Below, one piece after another: positions 50,741-59,767 of a stretch of 64,000 nt of DNA. Below the pieces are notes generated by a model. That model made no database searches and was not told where the DNA came from. It was given only the letters and a program-made list of their open reading frames with translations. The DNA lies in the NCBI GenBank assembly GCA_019637875.1, contig JAHBUW010000007.1, forward strand, positions 124,001 to 188,000. Reading direction: 5' to 3'. The stretch is from Pseudobdellovibrionaceae bacterium. GTDB lineage: Bacteria > Bdellovibrionota > Bdellovibrionia > Bdellovibrionales > Bdellovibrionaceae. The position numbers and the translations under genes were made by a program. Every line of letters begins with the position of its first letter. Within the stretch, counting starts at the first letter, position 1.

Positions 50741-51709
50741 ATGAGCTCCGGATCGGTCTTACAAATCCTAGCCAATTTGATTTTCATCGCCGGCTTCATC
50801 GTCGTGTGGATCCGCCTGAATAAACCCGCGAAAGACGATCCGCGTTTGAGTCGCGGTCTGCAGCTCTTGCAATCGAAGATCGCGATCCTTGAAGACCTGA
50901 GCGACCAAGTGGAGCGCCAAGTGCAACAGGTCGCCCAGCTCATGGAAGTGAAGGGCAAAGACCTGCAAGCGCAGATCGCCCGCGCCGACGATGAAATGCG
51001 CCGGATCGAAACCGCGACCGCGCGTTCCCTTGAAGTTGCGCGCATCTTCCAGGATCGCATCCCGCACGAAGAGATTATCGATCGTAAAGCGACGCTGAAG
51101 TACATCAAGGCCGCGCGCCTAGCGAACCAAGGCGTCTCGATCGACGAAATCTCCGAACAGGTGGACCTGTCCCGTGGCGAGCTCGAAATCATCGCGAAGG
51201 TGAACCGCGAGCAGCTGCAGTTCTCGACCGAGGATCTGCCGGAGTGGGCGCTGCGCGAACTGGATCTCGGGGCCGATGTCGCGCCGGCGGAGCAGACGCC
51301 GCGTATGGAAGGCCTCGAAAAAGTCGCGGCCGTACCGGTGCACGAAACTTTGGTCGAATCCCAGCCCCTGATGCGCATTCAAGATCGCACCGTCGAACCT
51401 CTGTCGGATCTGGGCAAACGTTTCCGCGAGGCCTTCGATGCCGGTCAGGTTCCGACCGAGGCCGGTCGTCTGGTCGGAGCGTCGGCCGAGGGCGGTCGCC
51501 TGATGGGCGGCGAAGGAGCGGTGACCGAGCTGGTGCGCGCGGGCGGCATCGTCGCCGACAAAGCGAAGGCGTCGGCTTCGGCGGCCGTGTACCCCAAGAC
51601 CTCGCGCGAAACCGCGACCGCGAAAGTCGACCGTATCGCCGAGCAAGCGGCGGACAAACTTTTCGGCCCCGTCGTGAAGAAAGTCGTGTTTCCGAAAATC
51701 GACCTCTGA
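50741..51709 (+). CDS. DUF2802-type membrane-anchored coiled-coil protein
   Basis: A 322-residue protein with one N-terminal membrane helix (LQILANLIFIAGFIVVWIRL), a coiled coil (LQLLQSKIAILEDLSDQVERQVQQVAQLME) and an HTH-like segment KYIKAARLANQGVSIDEISEQVDLSRGELEIIAKVN, the DUF2802 signature. The C-terminal half is Ala/Gly/Glu-rich and disordered, ending VVKKVVFPKIDL. It precedes a small protein gene by 19 bases. Confidence 0.75.
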   Translation: MSSGSVLQILANLIFIAGFIVVWIRLNKPAKDDPRLSRGLQLLQSKIAILEDLSDQVERQVQQVAQLMEVKGKDLQAQIARADDEMRRIETATARSLEVARIFQDRIPHEEIIDRKATLKYIKAARLANQGVSIDEISEQVDLSRGELEIIAKVNREQLQFSTEDLPEWALRELDLGADVAPAEQTPRMEGLEKVAAVPVHETLVESQPLMRIQDRTVEPLSDLGKRFREAFDAGQVPTEAGRLVGASAEGGRLMGGEGAVTELVRAGGIVADKAKASASAAVYPKTSRETATAKVDRIAEQAADKLFGPVVKKVVFPKIDL

Positions 51710-51728
51710 GACCCGCGTGGGAGGGGAC

Positions 51729-51968
51729 ATGTCCGCACAAGCCGAGCGCAAACGCCGTTGGGTCCGTGACGAAATGTTACGCGCCCGCGTGGTCGAAATC
51801 CCCAGCCCCGGCAATCTGATCGTCGACATCGAAGGCTTCCTGTTCCGCGTCGCCAATCGCAGCGTCGCGCAACCCTCGGTCGGCGACGTCTTGCGCCTGC
51901 AGGTGCAGGCGATCGAACCCCTCGAGCTGAAAATCGTGGGCGGCGCGGGCTTCGCGCGCCTGGCCTAG
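51729..51968 (+). CDS. Small hypothetical protein, beta-rich
   Basis: A 79-residue product from ATG 51729 after GGGAGGGG. RARVVEIPSPGNLIVDIEGFLFRVANRSVAQPSVGDVLRLQVQAIEPLELKIVG could form a small barrel similar to the FliK C-terminal or OB-like folds. No firm family is assigned. It follows the DUF2802 gene and probably shares its transcript. Confidence 0.6.
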   Translation: MSAQAERKRRWVRDEMLRARVVEIPSPGNLIVDIEGFLFRVANRSVAQPSVGDVLRLQVQAIEPLELKIVGGAGFARLA

Positions 51969-52015
51969 AGCTCGCGCTCGCTTGACCTTTCGCGCGGCCT
52001 CCCGGAAAACAGGGC

Positions 52016-53737
52016 ATGAATCCCACTCCTGATCCCGTTGCTTCTTCGTCCGTCACGCTTCCGCAAGTTTCCGAAAAATGGTGGAAGGAAGCGGTCGCCT
52101 ACCAGATTTATCCACGCAGCTTCAAAGACAGTAACGGCGACGGCGTCGGGGACTTGGCCGGCATCACGTCCAAACTCGACGAGCTGAAGTACCTGGGCGT
52201 GAACGTCTTGTGGCTTTGCCCGATGTACAAGTCGCCCCAGGACGACAACGGCTACGATATTTCCGACTACCAGGAGATCCACGACGAGTTCGGTACGATG
52301 AAGGACTTTGACGAGCTCATGCAGGCCGCGCACGCGCGTGGCATGAAGGTGCTCATCGATCTGGTGATCAATCACACCTCGGACGAGCATCCTTGGTTCG
52401 TCGAGTCGCGCTCGTCGAAGGACAATCCCAAACGGGATTGGTACATCTGGCGCGATCCCAAAAACGGCGCGGAACCGAACAACTGGGAAAGCATCTTCGG
52501 CGGTCCCGCTTGGGAGTTCGACGCGAAGACCGGGCAGTACTTCATGCACCTGTTCTCGACGAAGCAACCCGATCTCAACTGGGAAAACCACGACATGCGC
52601 CGCGAGGTCTACCGCATGATCAACTGGTGGCTCGACCGCGGGATCGACGGCTTCCGCATCGATGCCATCACGCACACCCGCAAGAAGCCGGGCTTTCCCG
52701 ACATGCCGAATCCGCAGGGGCTGAAGTTCGTGCCGTCCTACGACGGACACATGAACCAGGACGGCATCCTGGATTACATCGAGGATTTGAGCGCGAACAC
52801 CTTCCGCAAGTACGACATCATGACCGTCGGCGAAGCGAATGGCGTGACCATCGCGACCGCCGATCAGTGGGTGGGCGAAAAGGCGAACCGCTTCAATATG
52901 CTTTTCCAATTCGAACATCTGGGGCTTTGGAGCCCGAACCCCGAAAGCCGCATCGATCTGCCGAAAGTGAAGGACGTTTTCACGCGCTGGCAGAAGGGTC
53001 TCGAGGGACGGGGCTGGAACGCGCTCTATCTGGAAAATCACGATATCCCGCGCATCGTCTCGAAATGGGGGGACGCCGAGAAGTTCTGGAAAGAGAGCTC
53101 GACCTGCCTGGCGAATCTGTATTTCCTGATGCAGGGAACGCCCTTCATCTACCAGGGCCAAGAGATCGGCATGACGAATACGGTCTTCGCGGGGCGCGAC
53201 GACTTCAACGACGTTCGCGATCGTAACAGCTTCGAGGCGAACCGGGCCAAGGGCATCTCGGACGAGGTCACCACCCGTGAGCTTGCGGCGGGATCGCGCG
53301 ACAACTCACGGACCCCCATGCAGTGGGACGATTCGGAAAACGCCGGGTTCGGGAGCGGGCGTCCGTGGCTCAAGGTGAATCCCAACTACCGTCAGATCAA
53401 TTGGAAGTCCCAGAAGGGCGTCGCGGGATCGGTGCTTGAGCATTACCGCAAGCTCATCGAGCTGCGCCGCTCGGATCGGTTGTGGGTCTACGGCGCCTAC
53501 GACATCGTCGCGAAAGAGCATCCGCAGGTGTATGCCTACACGCGGACTCTCGGCATCAAGAAGGGGCTCGTGATCTGTAACGTCAGCGGCCGCGAGGCGA
53601 CACTCGAGCTACCGGGTTTGATGCTGAAACACGATCATCTGCGACTCGCGAACGGGGAGGTCCCCGCCCACGGCGACACCTCGACGCTCACACTGAAGCC
53701 GTTCGAGTCGCGGGTGTATAGTTTGGCGAACGTGTAG
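52016..53737 (+). CDS. GH13 alpha-glucosidase (oligo-1,6-glucosidase type)
   Basis: A 573-residue glycoside hydrolase family 13 enzyme. AVAYQIYPRSFKDSNGDGVGDLAGI, conserved region I DLVINHTSDEHPWF, nucleophile Asp in GFRIDAITHTRKK, acid Glu in MTVGEANGV and LENHDIPRIVSKWGD are intact; the GDGVGDL loop is the usual calcium site. It acts on short alpha-glucans or isomaltose-type sugars. There is no signal peptide, so it is likely cytosolic. No transporter genes adjoin it. Confidence 0.93.
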   Translation: MNPTPDPVASSSVTLPQVSEKWWKEAVAYQIYPRSFKDSNGDGVGDLAGITSKLDELKYLGVNVLWLCPMYKSPQDDNGYDISDYQEIHDEFGTMKDFDELMQAAHARGMKVLIDLVINHTSDEHPWFVESRSSKDNPKRDWYIWRDPKNGAEPNNWESIFGGPAWEFDAKTGQYFMHLFSTKQPDLNWENHDMRREVYRMINWWLDRGIDGFRIDAITHTRKKPGFPDMPNPQGLKFVPSYDGHMNQDGILDYIEDLSANTFRKYDIMTVGEANGVTIATADQWVGEKANRFNMLFQFEHLGLWSPNPESRIDLPKVKDVFTRWQKGLEGRGWNALYLENHDIPRIVSKWGDAEKFWKESSTCLANLYFLMQGTPFIYQGQEIGMTNTVFAGRDDFNDVRDRNSFEANRAKGISDEVTTRELAAGSRDNSRTPMQWDDSENAGFGSGRPWLKVNPNYRQINWKSQKGVAGSVLEHYRKLIELRRSDRLWVYGAYDIVAKEHPQVYAYTRTLGIKKGLVICNVSGREATLELPGLMLKHDHLRLANGEVPAHGDTSTLTLKPFESRVYSLANV

Positions 53738-53760
53738 GCGTTCGACGTCTTGGCGAACGC
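53738..53760. terminator. Bidirectional hairpin between convergent genes
   Basis: GCGTTCG (53738-53744) pairs with CGAACGC (53754-53760), filling the whole space between the GH13 stop and the protease stop. No T-run is present. Confidence 0.55.
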
Positions 53761-55023
53761 TTAAAGCTCTTTGGGCGGCGTGCAGGGACGGAAGTGCAGG
53801 CGCTTGCGTTTGGCGTGGCGGCCCCACTCGTACCAGTCGAAGGTGACGTATTTGCCGGGCTTGATCTGATCGAAACTCCAGCGCACGTCGATGGTGGTTT
53901 CGGTTTCGGTGGTCGTCGTTTTGAAGCGGTAGTGCTCATCGAGTTCGGTCAGGACTTCCGGCAGTTTGATCTTCATTACCGAGCGCTGGCGTTTCGCGCC
54001 GACGTTCATCATCGAGCCCCAGCGCGCGCAGGACGGCGTGATCTCGAAGCTCTGCCGGATTTTGAGTTCGTCCTCTTTCGCGGGACCACGGTGGTCGATG
54101 ATGTTCACGTTGAACGGCACGAAACTTTTGTCGGCCATCTCTTTGAGGCGCGCCATGGCCAGTTTTTCGGCGGCGGCCCACGCGGGTTCCGCGGATTGAT
54201 CCAGTAATTTTTTGCGCATGTCCTCGCGGAACTTTTCGCTCAAAGAGATTTTGCACGAGGGATCGTAACCCTTGTTGAAGCCCAGAAAGCCCGTATCTAG
54301 ACAGCTGAAGTTCGTGCCGTGGCCCGAGGTGCCTTCCACTTTATCCTCGACTTCCTTGCGGACCGAGTTCGGCGCCATGATGACCGAAAGGTTCGAAACG
54401 ATGCCGATCGCCTTGCCCTCGGGGTTCAGCATGGGTGAACCCGAGTTCCCGCGCTCGATCGGGCAGCCCTGAAAGTGAATGATGGGGCTTTGGTTGTTCT
54501 GGAAGTAGGGGTTGATGACCGAGTTCTGGACGGCGGTGCACTGCACGCGGCGGATCTTGCCGCCGCCCTTCGCGTCGGGGTCCATCTTCACGATGCTGAA
54601 TTTGACGTTGTCGTCGAGCCCGGTCTGCGCCAGGTCCGCGACTTCGCGCTCGACGGGTTTCGCGAGCCGCAGGATCGCGATGTCGAGGGGGATGAATTCG
54701 TCGCCGAATTTATCCGAGATCTGCACGATCTCGTCACAGTCGCGAGATTCTTTTTTGTATTTGTCGGTTTCGGGGAAGTGGAAGGTGATCTTCCCTTTGC
54801 AACTGACCTTCGCGTGGGTCGTATCGTCGGGCATGCAGTGGCGGTTGGTGGCGATGATGTCGGGCTTCAAAAGGAAGCTCGAGCAGTTGCCGCCTTCATG
54901 ATTTTTGAGGTGCGCGAACCAGCCGGGGCAATCGGCTTTGTCTGCGCAGACGGCGACGTTCTGCGCCTGCGCGAAAGTGGGAACGCCGAAAAGGGCCGCC
55001 AGGGCGAGGATTGCGGAAAACAC
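53761..55023 (-). CDS. Secreted trypsin-like serine protease, second copy
   Basis: A 420-residue product from GTG 55023, preceded by AGGTC. A signal peptide (VFSAILALAALFGVPTFAQA) leads to a chymotrypsin-fold domain. Catalytic elements are IIATNRHC (His), IPLDIAILRL (Asp) and IERGNSGSP (Ser). Many Cys residues suggest disulfides. The C-terminal 150 residues form an additional beta-rich domain (DEHYRFKTTTTETETTIDVRWSF, KYVTFDWYEWGRHAKRKRL). It differs from the other protease in this window and may have its own substrate. Confidence 0.87.
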   Translation of the reverse strand: MFSAILALAALFGVPTFAQAQNVAVCADKADCPGWFAHLKNHEGGNCSSFLLKPDIIATNRHCMPDDTTHAKVSCKGKITFHFPETDKYKKESRDCDEIVQISDKFGDEFIPLDIAILRLAKPVEREVADLAQTGLDDNVKFSIVKMDPDAKGGGKIRRVQCTAVQNSVINPYFQNNQSPIIHFQGCPIERGNSGSPMLNPEGKAIGIVSNLSVIMAPNSVRKEVEDKVEGTSGHGTNFSCLDTGFLGFNKGYDPSCKISLSEKFREDMRKKLLDQSAEPAWAAAEKLAMARLKEMADKSFVPFNVNIIDHRGPAKEDELKIRQSFEITPSCARWGSMMNVGAKRQRSVMKIKLPEVLTELDEHYRFKTTTTETETTIDVRWSFDQIKPGKYVTFDWYEWGRHAKRKRLHFRPCTPPKEL

Positions 55024-55072
55024 GACGACCTAGTTTCGCACGCGGGTCCCGCGCGCGAAAGGCCAGTCTAGA

Positions 55073-55594
55073 TTACTTCGAACTTTCGCGGATGAAGAGC
55101 GTGATATGGTAACGCACGAGCGCCGCCATGTTCACGGGCTGCTCGTTGAAGGTCCACACGAGCTCTTGGAACGCGCCTTTACGGGCTTGGACCAGATGCT
55201 CTTCCATCGCGACGGTATTGGTGTTCGTCGCGGAGGGGATCGTCTGCGGAATGTAGCTCGGCCCCATGAAGTTGAAGCGGATGGACACCGCGCCGGCCTC
55301 TTTGATCGTGAAGATCATTTTGAAACCGTTGCGGAACAACATGAAGTCGGCTTGGGTCTTCGCGATACCGTAGATCTTGATGCGACCCAGGGGCGACGTC
55401 TTCATGTCGTTGAAGGCGGTCGCGGCTTCGATGATCTGCTGTTTGATCTCGGTCATGAAGCGCAAAGTTTCGCGCATGAGGGCCGGTTCGCTATCGAGTC
55501 CCAGCGACAGATCGACCATTCCGGACTCTTCCATCTGATCTTCGGCACGCACCAGATCTTTGATCCAGAAGAATTTGTCGGTCAGTTTTTCCAT
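55073..55594 (-). CDS. Soluble protein of unknown function
   Basis: A 173-residue product from ATG 55594, with GGGGGAGG just upstream. There is no signal peptide. Helices (LMRETLRFMTEIKQQIIEAATAFNDM) are followed by a beta-rich part (IKIYGIAKTQADFMLFRNGFKMIFTIKEAGAVSIRFNFMG). I recognise no family. It sits just downstream of the large zincin gene on the same strand. Confidence 0.7.
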   Translation of the reverse strand: MEKLTDKFFWIKDLVRAEDQMEESGMVDLSLGLDSEPALMRETLRFMTEIKQQIIEAATAFNDMKTSPLGRIKIYGIAKTQADFMLFRNGFKMIFTIKEAGAVSIRFNFMGPSYIPQTIPSATNTNTVAMEEHLVQARKGAFQELVWTFNEQPVNMAALVRYHITLFIRESSK

Positions 55595-55668
55595 GGGCCT
55601 CCCCCTCACCTTTCAGTTTTGGGGGAGGGGGACGCCTTGTCAACTTTGATGCGCCGTTCGGGGCGCCT

Positions 55669-58600
55669 TTAGAGAATGAGGAAGCCGCCCATACGGGGAA
55701 CGGACTCGGTATAGGGATTGGCAAAGGGCATATAGATGCCAAATCCGAACTGAATCGGGAAGTGGTAGCCGACGTTGACGTCAAAACGGGTTTCAAAGCC
55801 CGCGCTCCAGTAGCCCGTCCCTTCCGAACGGCGGTAGGTCATCGGGGTCGATTTTTCGTCATAAATCAGCCCGTCGACGAAGGTTCCGTCGGCGACGATC
55901 GCCCCATGCCAGCGGTGCGCATAGAAGGGATATCCATCGAACCCCTTGTCCAATCGACCGAAGGGCAGGCGATATTCGGCGTTGATGCCCAGAATATTCC
56001 GTCCCATGAGGCTTCCGCTTGAAAAACCGCGATTCAGATATTGGGGGATCAGCGAATTTGAGGTCGTTTGATTGGCGACGCTTTGATCCATGGTGCTGAC
56101 ATTCCAAGGCTCGTCGCTGGTCCGCGCTTGGCCTTTCAGCATCAGCACATGACGCTTCGGCAACCATCTCGAGAAGTAGTAGGCACCCGAAGCTTCGGCC
56201 ACATGGACGATGCGATTCAGGTCTTTCAACTTGCCGGGCACGTAGCTCAGAGAACCGACCCAACCCGACTCCGGCGAAATCTGATCGCCGTACTGAAAGG
56301 CATTTCGGTAGGTGGTGGCGAATCGAGCGTAGGTGCGTTCGATGTTTTGTCCGAAACGTTCATTTCCACCCTGTCCTCCGCCGAAACCGACGGTCCAATA
56401 AGGGCTTTGGTTTTCCATCGTCCAGTAGCTGACGAAGGATGTGGAATAGACGCGTGAGTACTGACCGCGCGTCGCCATTTGCAGGGACTGGTCGTAAGAG
56501 GTGATCGAAATGACGGGGTAGAAGCTTTGGTTTGTATAGCTCGCCAGATAACTTCCGCGTTGAATCGCCGAGTCGTACTGAGCTGACAAACTGTAAATGT
56601 GTTTTCCCAAGGGATCCGAGCCTTGGGTCAGCGCCGAAACGTAAACTCCGAGATCGTCCCACGCCACGAAGGGCAGCCAGAAGCGCGGCCACAGATAGCC
56701 CCAAGGGCTGTAGTCTTCCGACTGCGACGCCAAAGAGACGCCGGTGGGCTCCGTGACGGTCACGTGGGTCGCCTCGCCGGATTGATTGTCGATCTTGTGC
56801 GCTTCCTTGAGGGCTTCACCGGCCCCGAGTTTGGCGGGGGCGGCGACGGCATCGCCCTCGACGCCGACCGCTTTGCCGCTGGAGAAGGGCAGGGTGTAGG
56901 GCGCGTAACGATCGCCCCAGAAGTTGCCGACGACGGGAAGTGCCGCGGGCAAGGTTTGCGCTTCGGCTTCCGTCACGGTTTTGAGTTGATAAGCTTCCTC
57001 GGTGATTTCGGTGTAGTAGTAACGATCCAGCCAGCGGTCGTAAGTCGACCCCAAAATGTGGGAAACGACGTGCGTGACCGGGCGACCGTTTTTGAAGTCT
57101 CGGTCGGTGCGGTAAAGGTTGCGCACGCCGTTCTGTGAAGACGTGAACAGGACGCGGTCGCCAAGGACGGTCAGGAATTGCGGATCTTTCCACTCATCCA
57201 AGACTTTTTCGCTGACGCCGGTGTCGATATTCAGCTTGAGGACTTGTTCGCGTCCCTCGCTACGAAGCGAGAAAAGCAGTGTCGAGGTGTCGAGCCAGAC
57301 GGGGAAGCTCACGCGCCCTTGCGGGGGCGCCTCGAAGACGCGTTTGATTTCTTTCGTGTCCACGTTGAAGACCGAAAGATCGGTGCGGCCGGGAACGATC
57401 TGGGTGAACGCGATTTTCGAACCATCCGGAGCGTAGGCGGGTTCGCGTGCGCGCGCATCTTTCGTCAGCTGTTCGGCTTTGCCGCGGACCAGATCGAAAC
57501 TCCAGATGTCGGACACTTCACGGTAGCGATTCTTGAGGAGGACCTGGTCGAAGATGAATGAATTCGAACTCGGATGCCAGCTAATGCGGGTGATGTTTCC
57601 GCCGGGAGGCGCGTCGGGACCATGATCGCCGCCGTGATCGTCCCCGTCGGGCCCGTGTTGCAAAGATCCGCGCGGAATCGGCGAACCCGAGGGCATCGAC
57701 TGATCGAAAGCCTTTCCGAAAATCGCGACACGTTGAGAGGGCTCGAATAGGACCGAGGTCTGCGGGCGCACCAAGACTTGGACGCTCCGGCGAAGCGACG
57801 CGTTCTTCGCGACATAAGCCAGTTTCAAGCCGTCGGGACTGATCGCGGGCGAGAGGCTCTCGCGCATTTCGGAGTCGACCTTCACTCCCGGCGAAAGCGG
57901 CGTCGCCGCAAGGGTCGCGACTTCCGCTTTCGCGGCGTCGACCATTTTCTTTTTTGTCTCTTCAAAGAGCTGAACCATGTTACGGCCGCCGAAGACGGGT
58001 TCAAACGCGCCGTCCAGAAGCCACGGCACGCGGCCGCCGGTGTTGTTGTGCAGATCGCGAACGGTGTGGTCGCCGTAAGAGTTGATCCAGTCGCTCCACA
58101 TCAGACTTCCGTACAGATATGGACGCGAACCGTAGGGCCAAGTCGTGATATCGAATTCGTTGATTTCGGCTTGGCGAACTTCGTCGAGTTTTCCCGCCGC
58201 GCCGAGGGAACGCAGGATTCCCGCCTGCATCTTCGAACGCAGGCGACCACCTTTTGAGAAACGGGTTTCGTGATCGACCGCCGCGCCTTCGAGGGACCAG
58301 CGGGGAAGCAGGGCGTTCGGCGTCATGATCGAACCGAACAGGTAGGACAGTCCCCAAACCACGCCGCGGCGTTGATTCATCTCCAGGGTGTGTGTGTATT
58401 CATGAACGCTGATCTCCCACGCCCAGTCGTGGTACTCGCCGATGGAGTCCTGCGGACCCGGGACGACCGGGAAGATCATGATCAGATTGTAAGGGAGGAA
58501 AGTGGCGTAACCATTCGTCAGATCCGTGCGGTCGTTCAGGACGAACACGGTCTTGGGGGGAATTGTGACCCAGTGGGCCTTGTAGATCGGGGTCAACGCC

Positions 58601-58797
58601 TTCAGACGTTCGGCGTAGATCTCGGCCAATTGCTGATTCTCTGCATCATAAATCAGGTCGAAATGCCCGAGATGCAGCGTCCGCCAGCTTTTGTACGGAT
58701 TCACTTGGGCCGAGGCCGCGAAGGCGATCCATCCCGTGAAGAGAAATGTGAGTGCGGCCTTCATCAACGTATTTTGATTTTTCATTCGAGTGGCCAT
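55669..58797 (-). CDS. Metalloprotease-like, TolB-propeller and outer-membrane barrel fusion protein
   Basis: A 1042-residue protein. ATG 58797 starts MATRMKNQ with a signal peptide ending FAASAQ. Mature residues about 30-300 form a gluzincin (peptidase MA-like) domain with SVHEYTHTLEM (HExxH about residues 108-112) and the third ligand in SLEGAAVDHE (about residue 146). Residues about 300-640 carry TolB/WD-type blades (SPAISPDGLKLAYVAKNAS, EPAYAPDGSKIAFTQIV). From about 690 to the end, aromatic alternating strands (YSLSAQYDSAIQRGSYLASY, YPVISITSYD) and a terminal FGIYMPF suggest an outer-membrane beta-barrel. Confidence 0.82.
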   Translation of the reverse strand: MATRMKNQNTLMKAALTFLFTGWIAFAASAQVNPYKSWRTLHLGHFDLIYDAENQQLAEIYAERLKALTPIYKAHWVTIPPKTVFVLNDRTDLTNGYATFLPYNLIMIFPVVPGPQDSIGEYHDWAWEISVHEYTHTLEMNQRRGVVWGLSYLFGSIMTPNALLPRWSLEGAAVDHETRFSKGGRLRSKMQAGILRSLGAAGKLDEVRQAEINEFDITTWPYGSRPYLYGSLMWSDWINSYGDHTVRDLHNNTGGRVPWLLDGAFEPVFGGRNMVQLFEETKKKMVDAAKAEVATLAATPLSPGVKVDSEMRESLSPAISPDGLKLAYVAKNASLRRSVQVLVRPQTSVLFEPSQRVAIFGKAFDQSMPSGSPIPRGSLQHGPDGDDHGGDHGPDAPPGGNITRISWHPSSNSFIFDQVLLKNRYREVSDIWSFDLVRGKAEQLTKDARAREPAYAPDGSKIAFTQIVPGRTDLSVFNVDTKEIKRVFEAPPQGRVSFPVWLDTSTLLFSLRSEGREQVLKLNIDTGVSEKVLDEWKDPQFLTVLGDRVLFTSSQNGVRNLYRTDRDFKNGRPVTHVVSHILGSTYDRWLDRYYYTEITEEAYQLKTVTEAEAQTLPAALPVVGNFWGDRYAPYTLPFSSGKAVGVEGDAVAAPAKLGAGEALKEAHKIDNQSGEATHVTVTEPTGVSLASQSEDYSPWGYLWPRFWLPFVAWDDLGVYVSALTQGSDPLGKHIYSLSAQYDSAIQRGSYLASYTNQSFYPVISITSYDQSLQMATRGQYSRVYSTSFVSYWTMENQSPYWTVGFGGGQGGNERFGQNIERTYARFATTYRNAFQYGDQISPESGWVGSLSYVPGKLKDLNRIVHVAEASGAYYFSRWLPKRHVLMLKGQARTSDEPWNVSTMDQSVANQTTSNSLIPQYLNRGFSSGSLMGRNILGINAEYRLPFGRLDKGFDGYPFYAHRWHGAIVADGTFVDGLIYDEKSTPMTYRRSEGTGYWSAGFETRFDVNVGYHFPIQFGFGIYMPFANPYTESVPRMGGFLIL

Positions 58798-58817
58798 TGC
58801 AGCATGGCCCCAAATAT

Positions 58818-58846
58818 TTGACAACACGGGAGGGTTTAAGAATGAT
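58818..58846 (+). promoter_or_regulatory. Sigma-70-type promoter for pal
   Basis: Perfect TTGACA (58818-58823), a 17-base spacer and AATGAT (58841-58846). A start near 58853 would leave a short leader with GGAGG at 58859-58863. Confidence 0.75.
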
Positions 58847-58871
58847 GTCACTTCCAACGGAGGTTTCAACA

Positions 58872-59390
58872 GTGCGAGTACAATCTTTGATCGTGAAGTC
58901 GGTTCTGGCAGCGGGTTTGGTTTTGGCTTTGGGTGCGTGCGGATCTAAAAAAACCACAACGGACGCCGCAGCAGGTGACGGCGGCTCGGGCTCGCCTTCC
59001 ATTGAAAACACCCCCATGACTTTCGCCGCTGAAGGCAGCGACAGCGGTAAAATCGACGGTCTGCAAACCATCAACTTCGATTACGACAAAGCCGCATTGT
59101 CCGCGGACGCGCGTTCGAAGATCCAAGGCAACGCCGAGTGGCTCAAAGCCCGCGCGAACGTCGGTCTGCAAATCGAAGGTCACTGCGACAATCGCGGTTC
59201 GATCGAATACAACCTTTCGTTGGGTGAGCGCCGCGCACAAGCCGTGAAGAACTACATGGTCAGCCTGGGTGTTGCGGGCGATCGTTTGAGCGTCATCAGC
59301 TACGGTAAAGAGAAGCCGCTGGCTCAAGGCGATAGCGAGTCGGACATGGCGAAAAACCGCCGTGCGAACTTCCTGCCCTTGAATCGGTAA
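58872..59390 (+). CDS. pal: Peptidoglycan-associated lipoprotein
   Basis: GTG 58872 has GGAGG 8 bases upstream; upstream ATGs would lack an SD and a signal. The 172-residue product has lipobox LALGAC, a polar linker, then an OmpA-like domain: INFDYDKAALSADARSKIQGNAEWL, IEGHCDNRGSIEYNLSLGERRAQAVKNYM, ISYGKEKPLA and NRRANF. This matches Pal, which binds peptidoglycan from the outer membrane as part of Tol-Pal. DUF4398 and cpoB genes follow; tolQRAB are not in the window. Confidence 0.93.
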   Translation: MRVQSLIVKSVLAAGLVLALGACGSKKTTTDAAAGDGGSGSPSIENTPMTFAAEGSDSGKIDGLQTINFDYDKAALSADARSKIQGNAEWLKARANVGLQIEGHCDNRGSIEYNLSLGERRAQAVKNYMVSLGVAGDRLSVISYGKEKPLAQGDSESDMAKNRRANFLPLNR

Positions 59391-59767
59391 TGGTTCAGAA
59401 AAGTCTTCGTTCTAGTTGTCGGCCCGCGGGGCCGCTTCATTTCGGCGGCGCCCTGAGACTTGTGCTCAGTGGCGCTTTTCTCGTTCTGGGCTCCTTTTTG
59501 AGCGTGGGCTGTTCCACGATTCCCGCTCCGGTCCAGGACTATGCTCTGGCACGCGCGGCCCTCGAGGCTTGTAAAGCCGTGGAAGCTGCGCGATACTCTC
59601 AAGGTTACTATCACCGTGGTCTTGAGAATTACGCCCGCGCCGAGGTTTTGTACCGTGAACGCGAGTATCAAGAGGCCCGGGAACTTTTCGTCCGGGCGCG
59701 GCTGGATTTCGAGAAAGCCGAAAACTCGGCACAAGTGCAGAGGAAGAAAAGTGGGGAAGTTCTTTAA
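59390..59767 (+). CDS. DUF4398-type lipoprotein
   Basis: A 125-residue product overlapping the pal stop by one base. SVGCSTIPAPVQDYALARAALEACKAVEAARYSQGYYHRGLENYARAEVLYREREYQEARELFVRARLDFEKAE fits DUF4398, helical with an N-terminal lipobox (LSVGC) preceded by a hydrophobic stretch. It overlaps cpoB by 17 bases, so the three genes are coupled. Confidence 0.85.
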   Translation: MVQKSLRSSCRPAGPLHFGGALRLVLSGAFLVLGSFLSVGCSTIPAPVQDYALARAALEACKAVEAARYSQGYYHRGLENYARAEVLYREREYQEARELFVRARLDFEKAENSAQVQRKKSGEVL

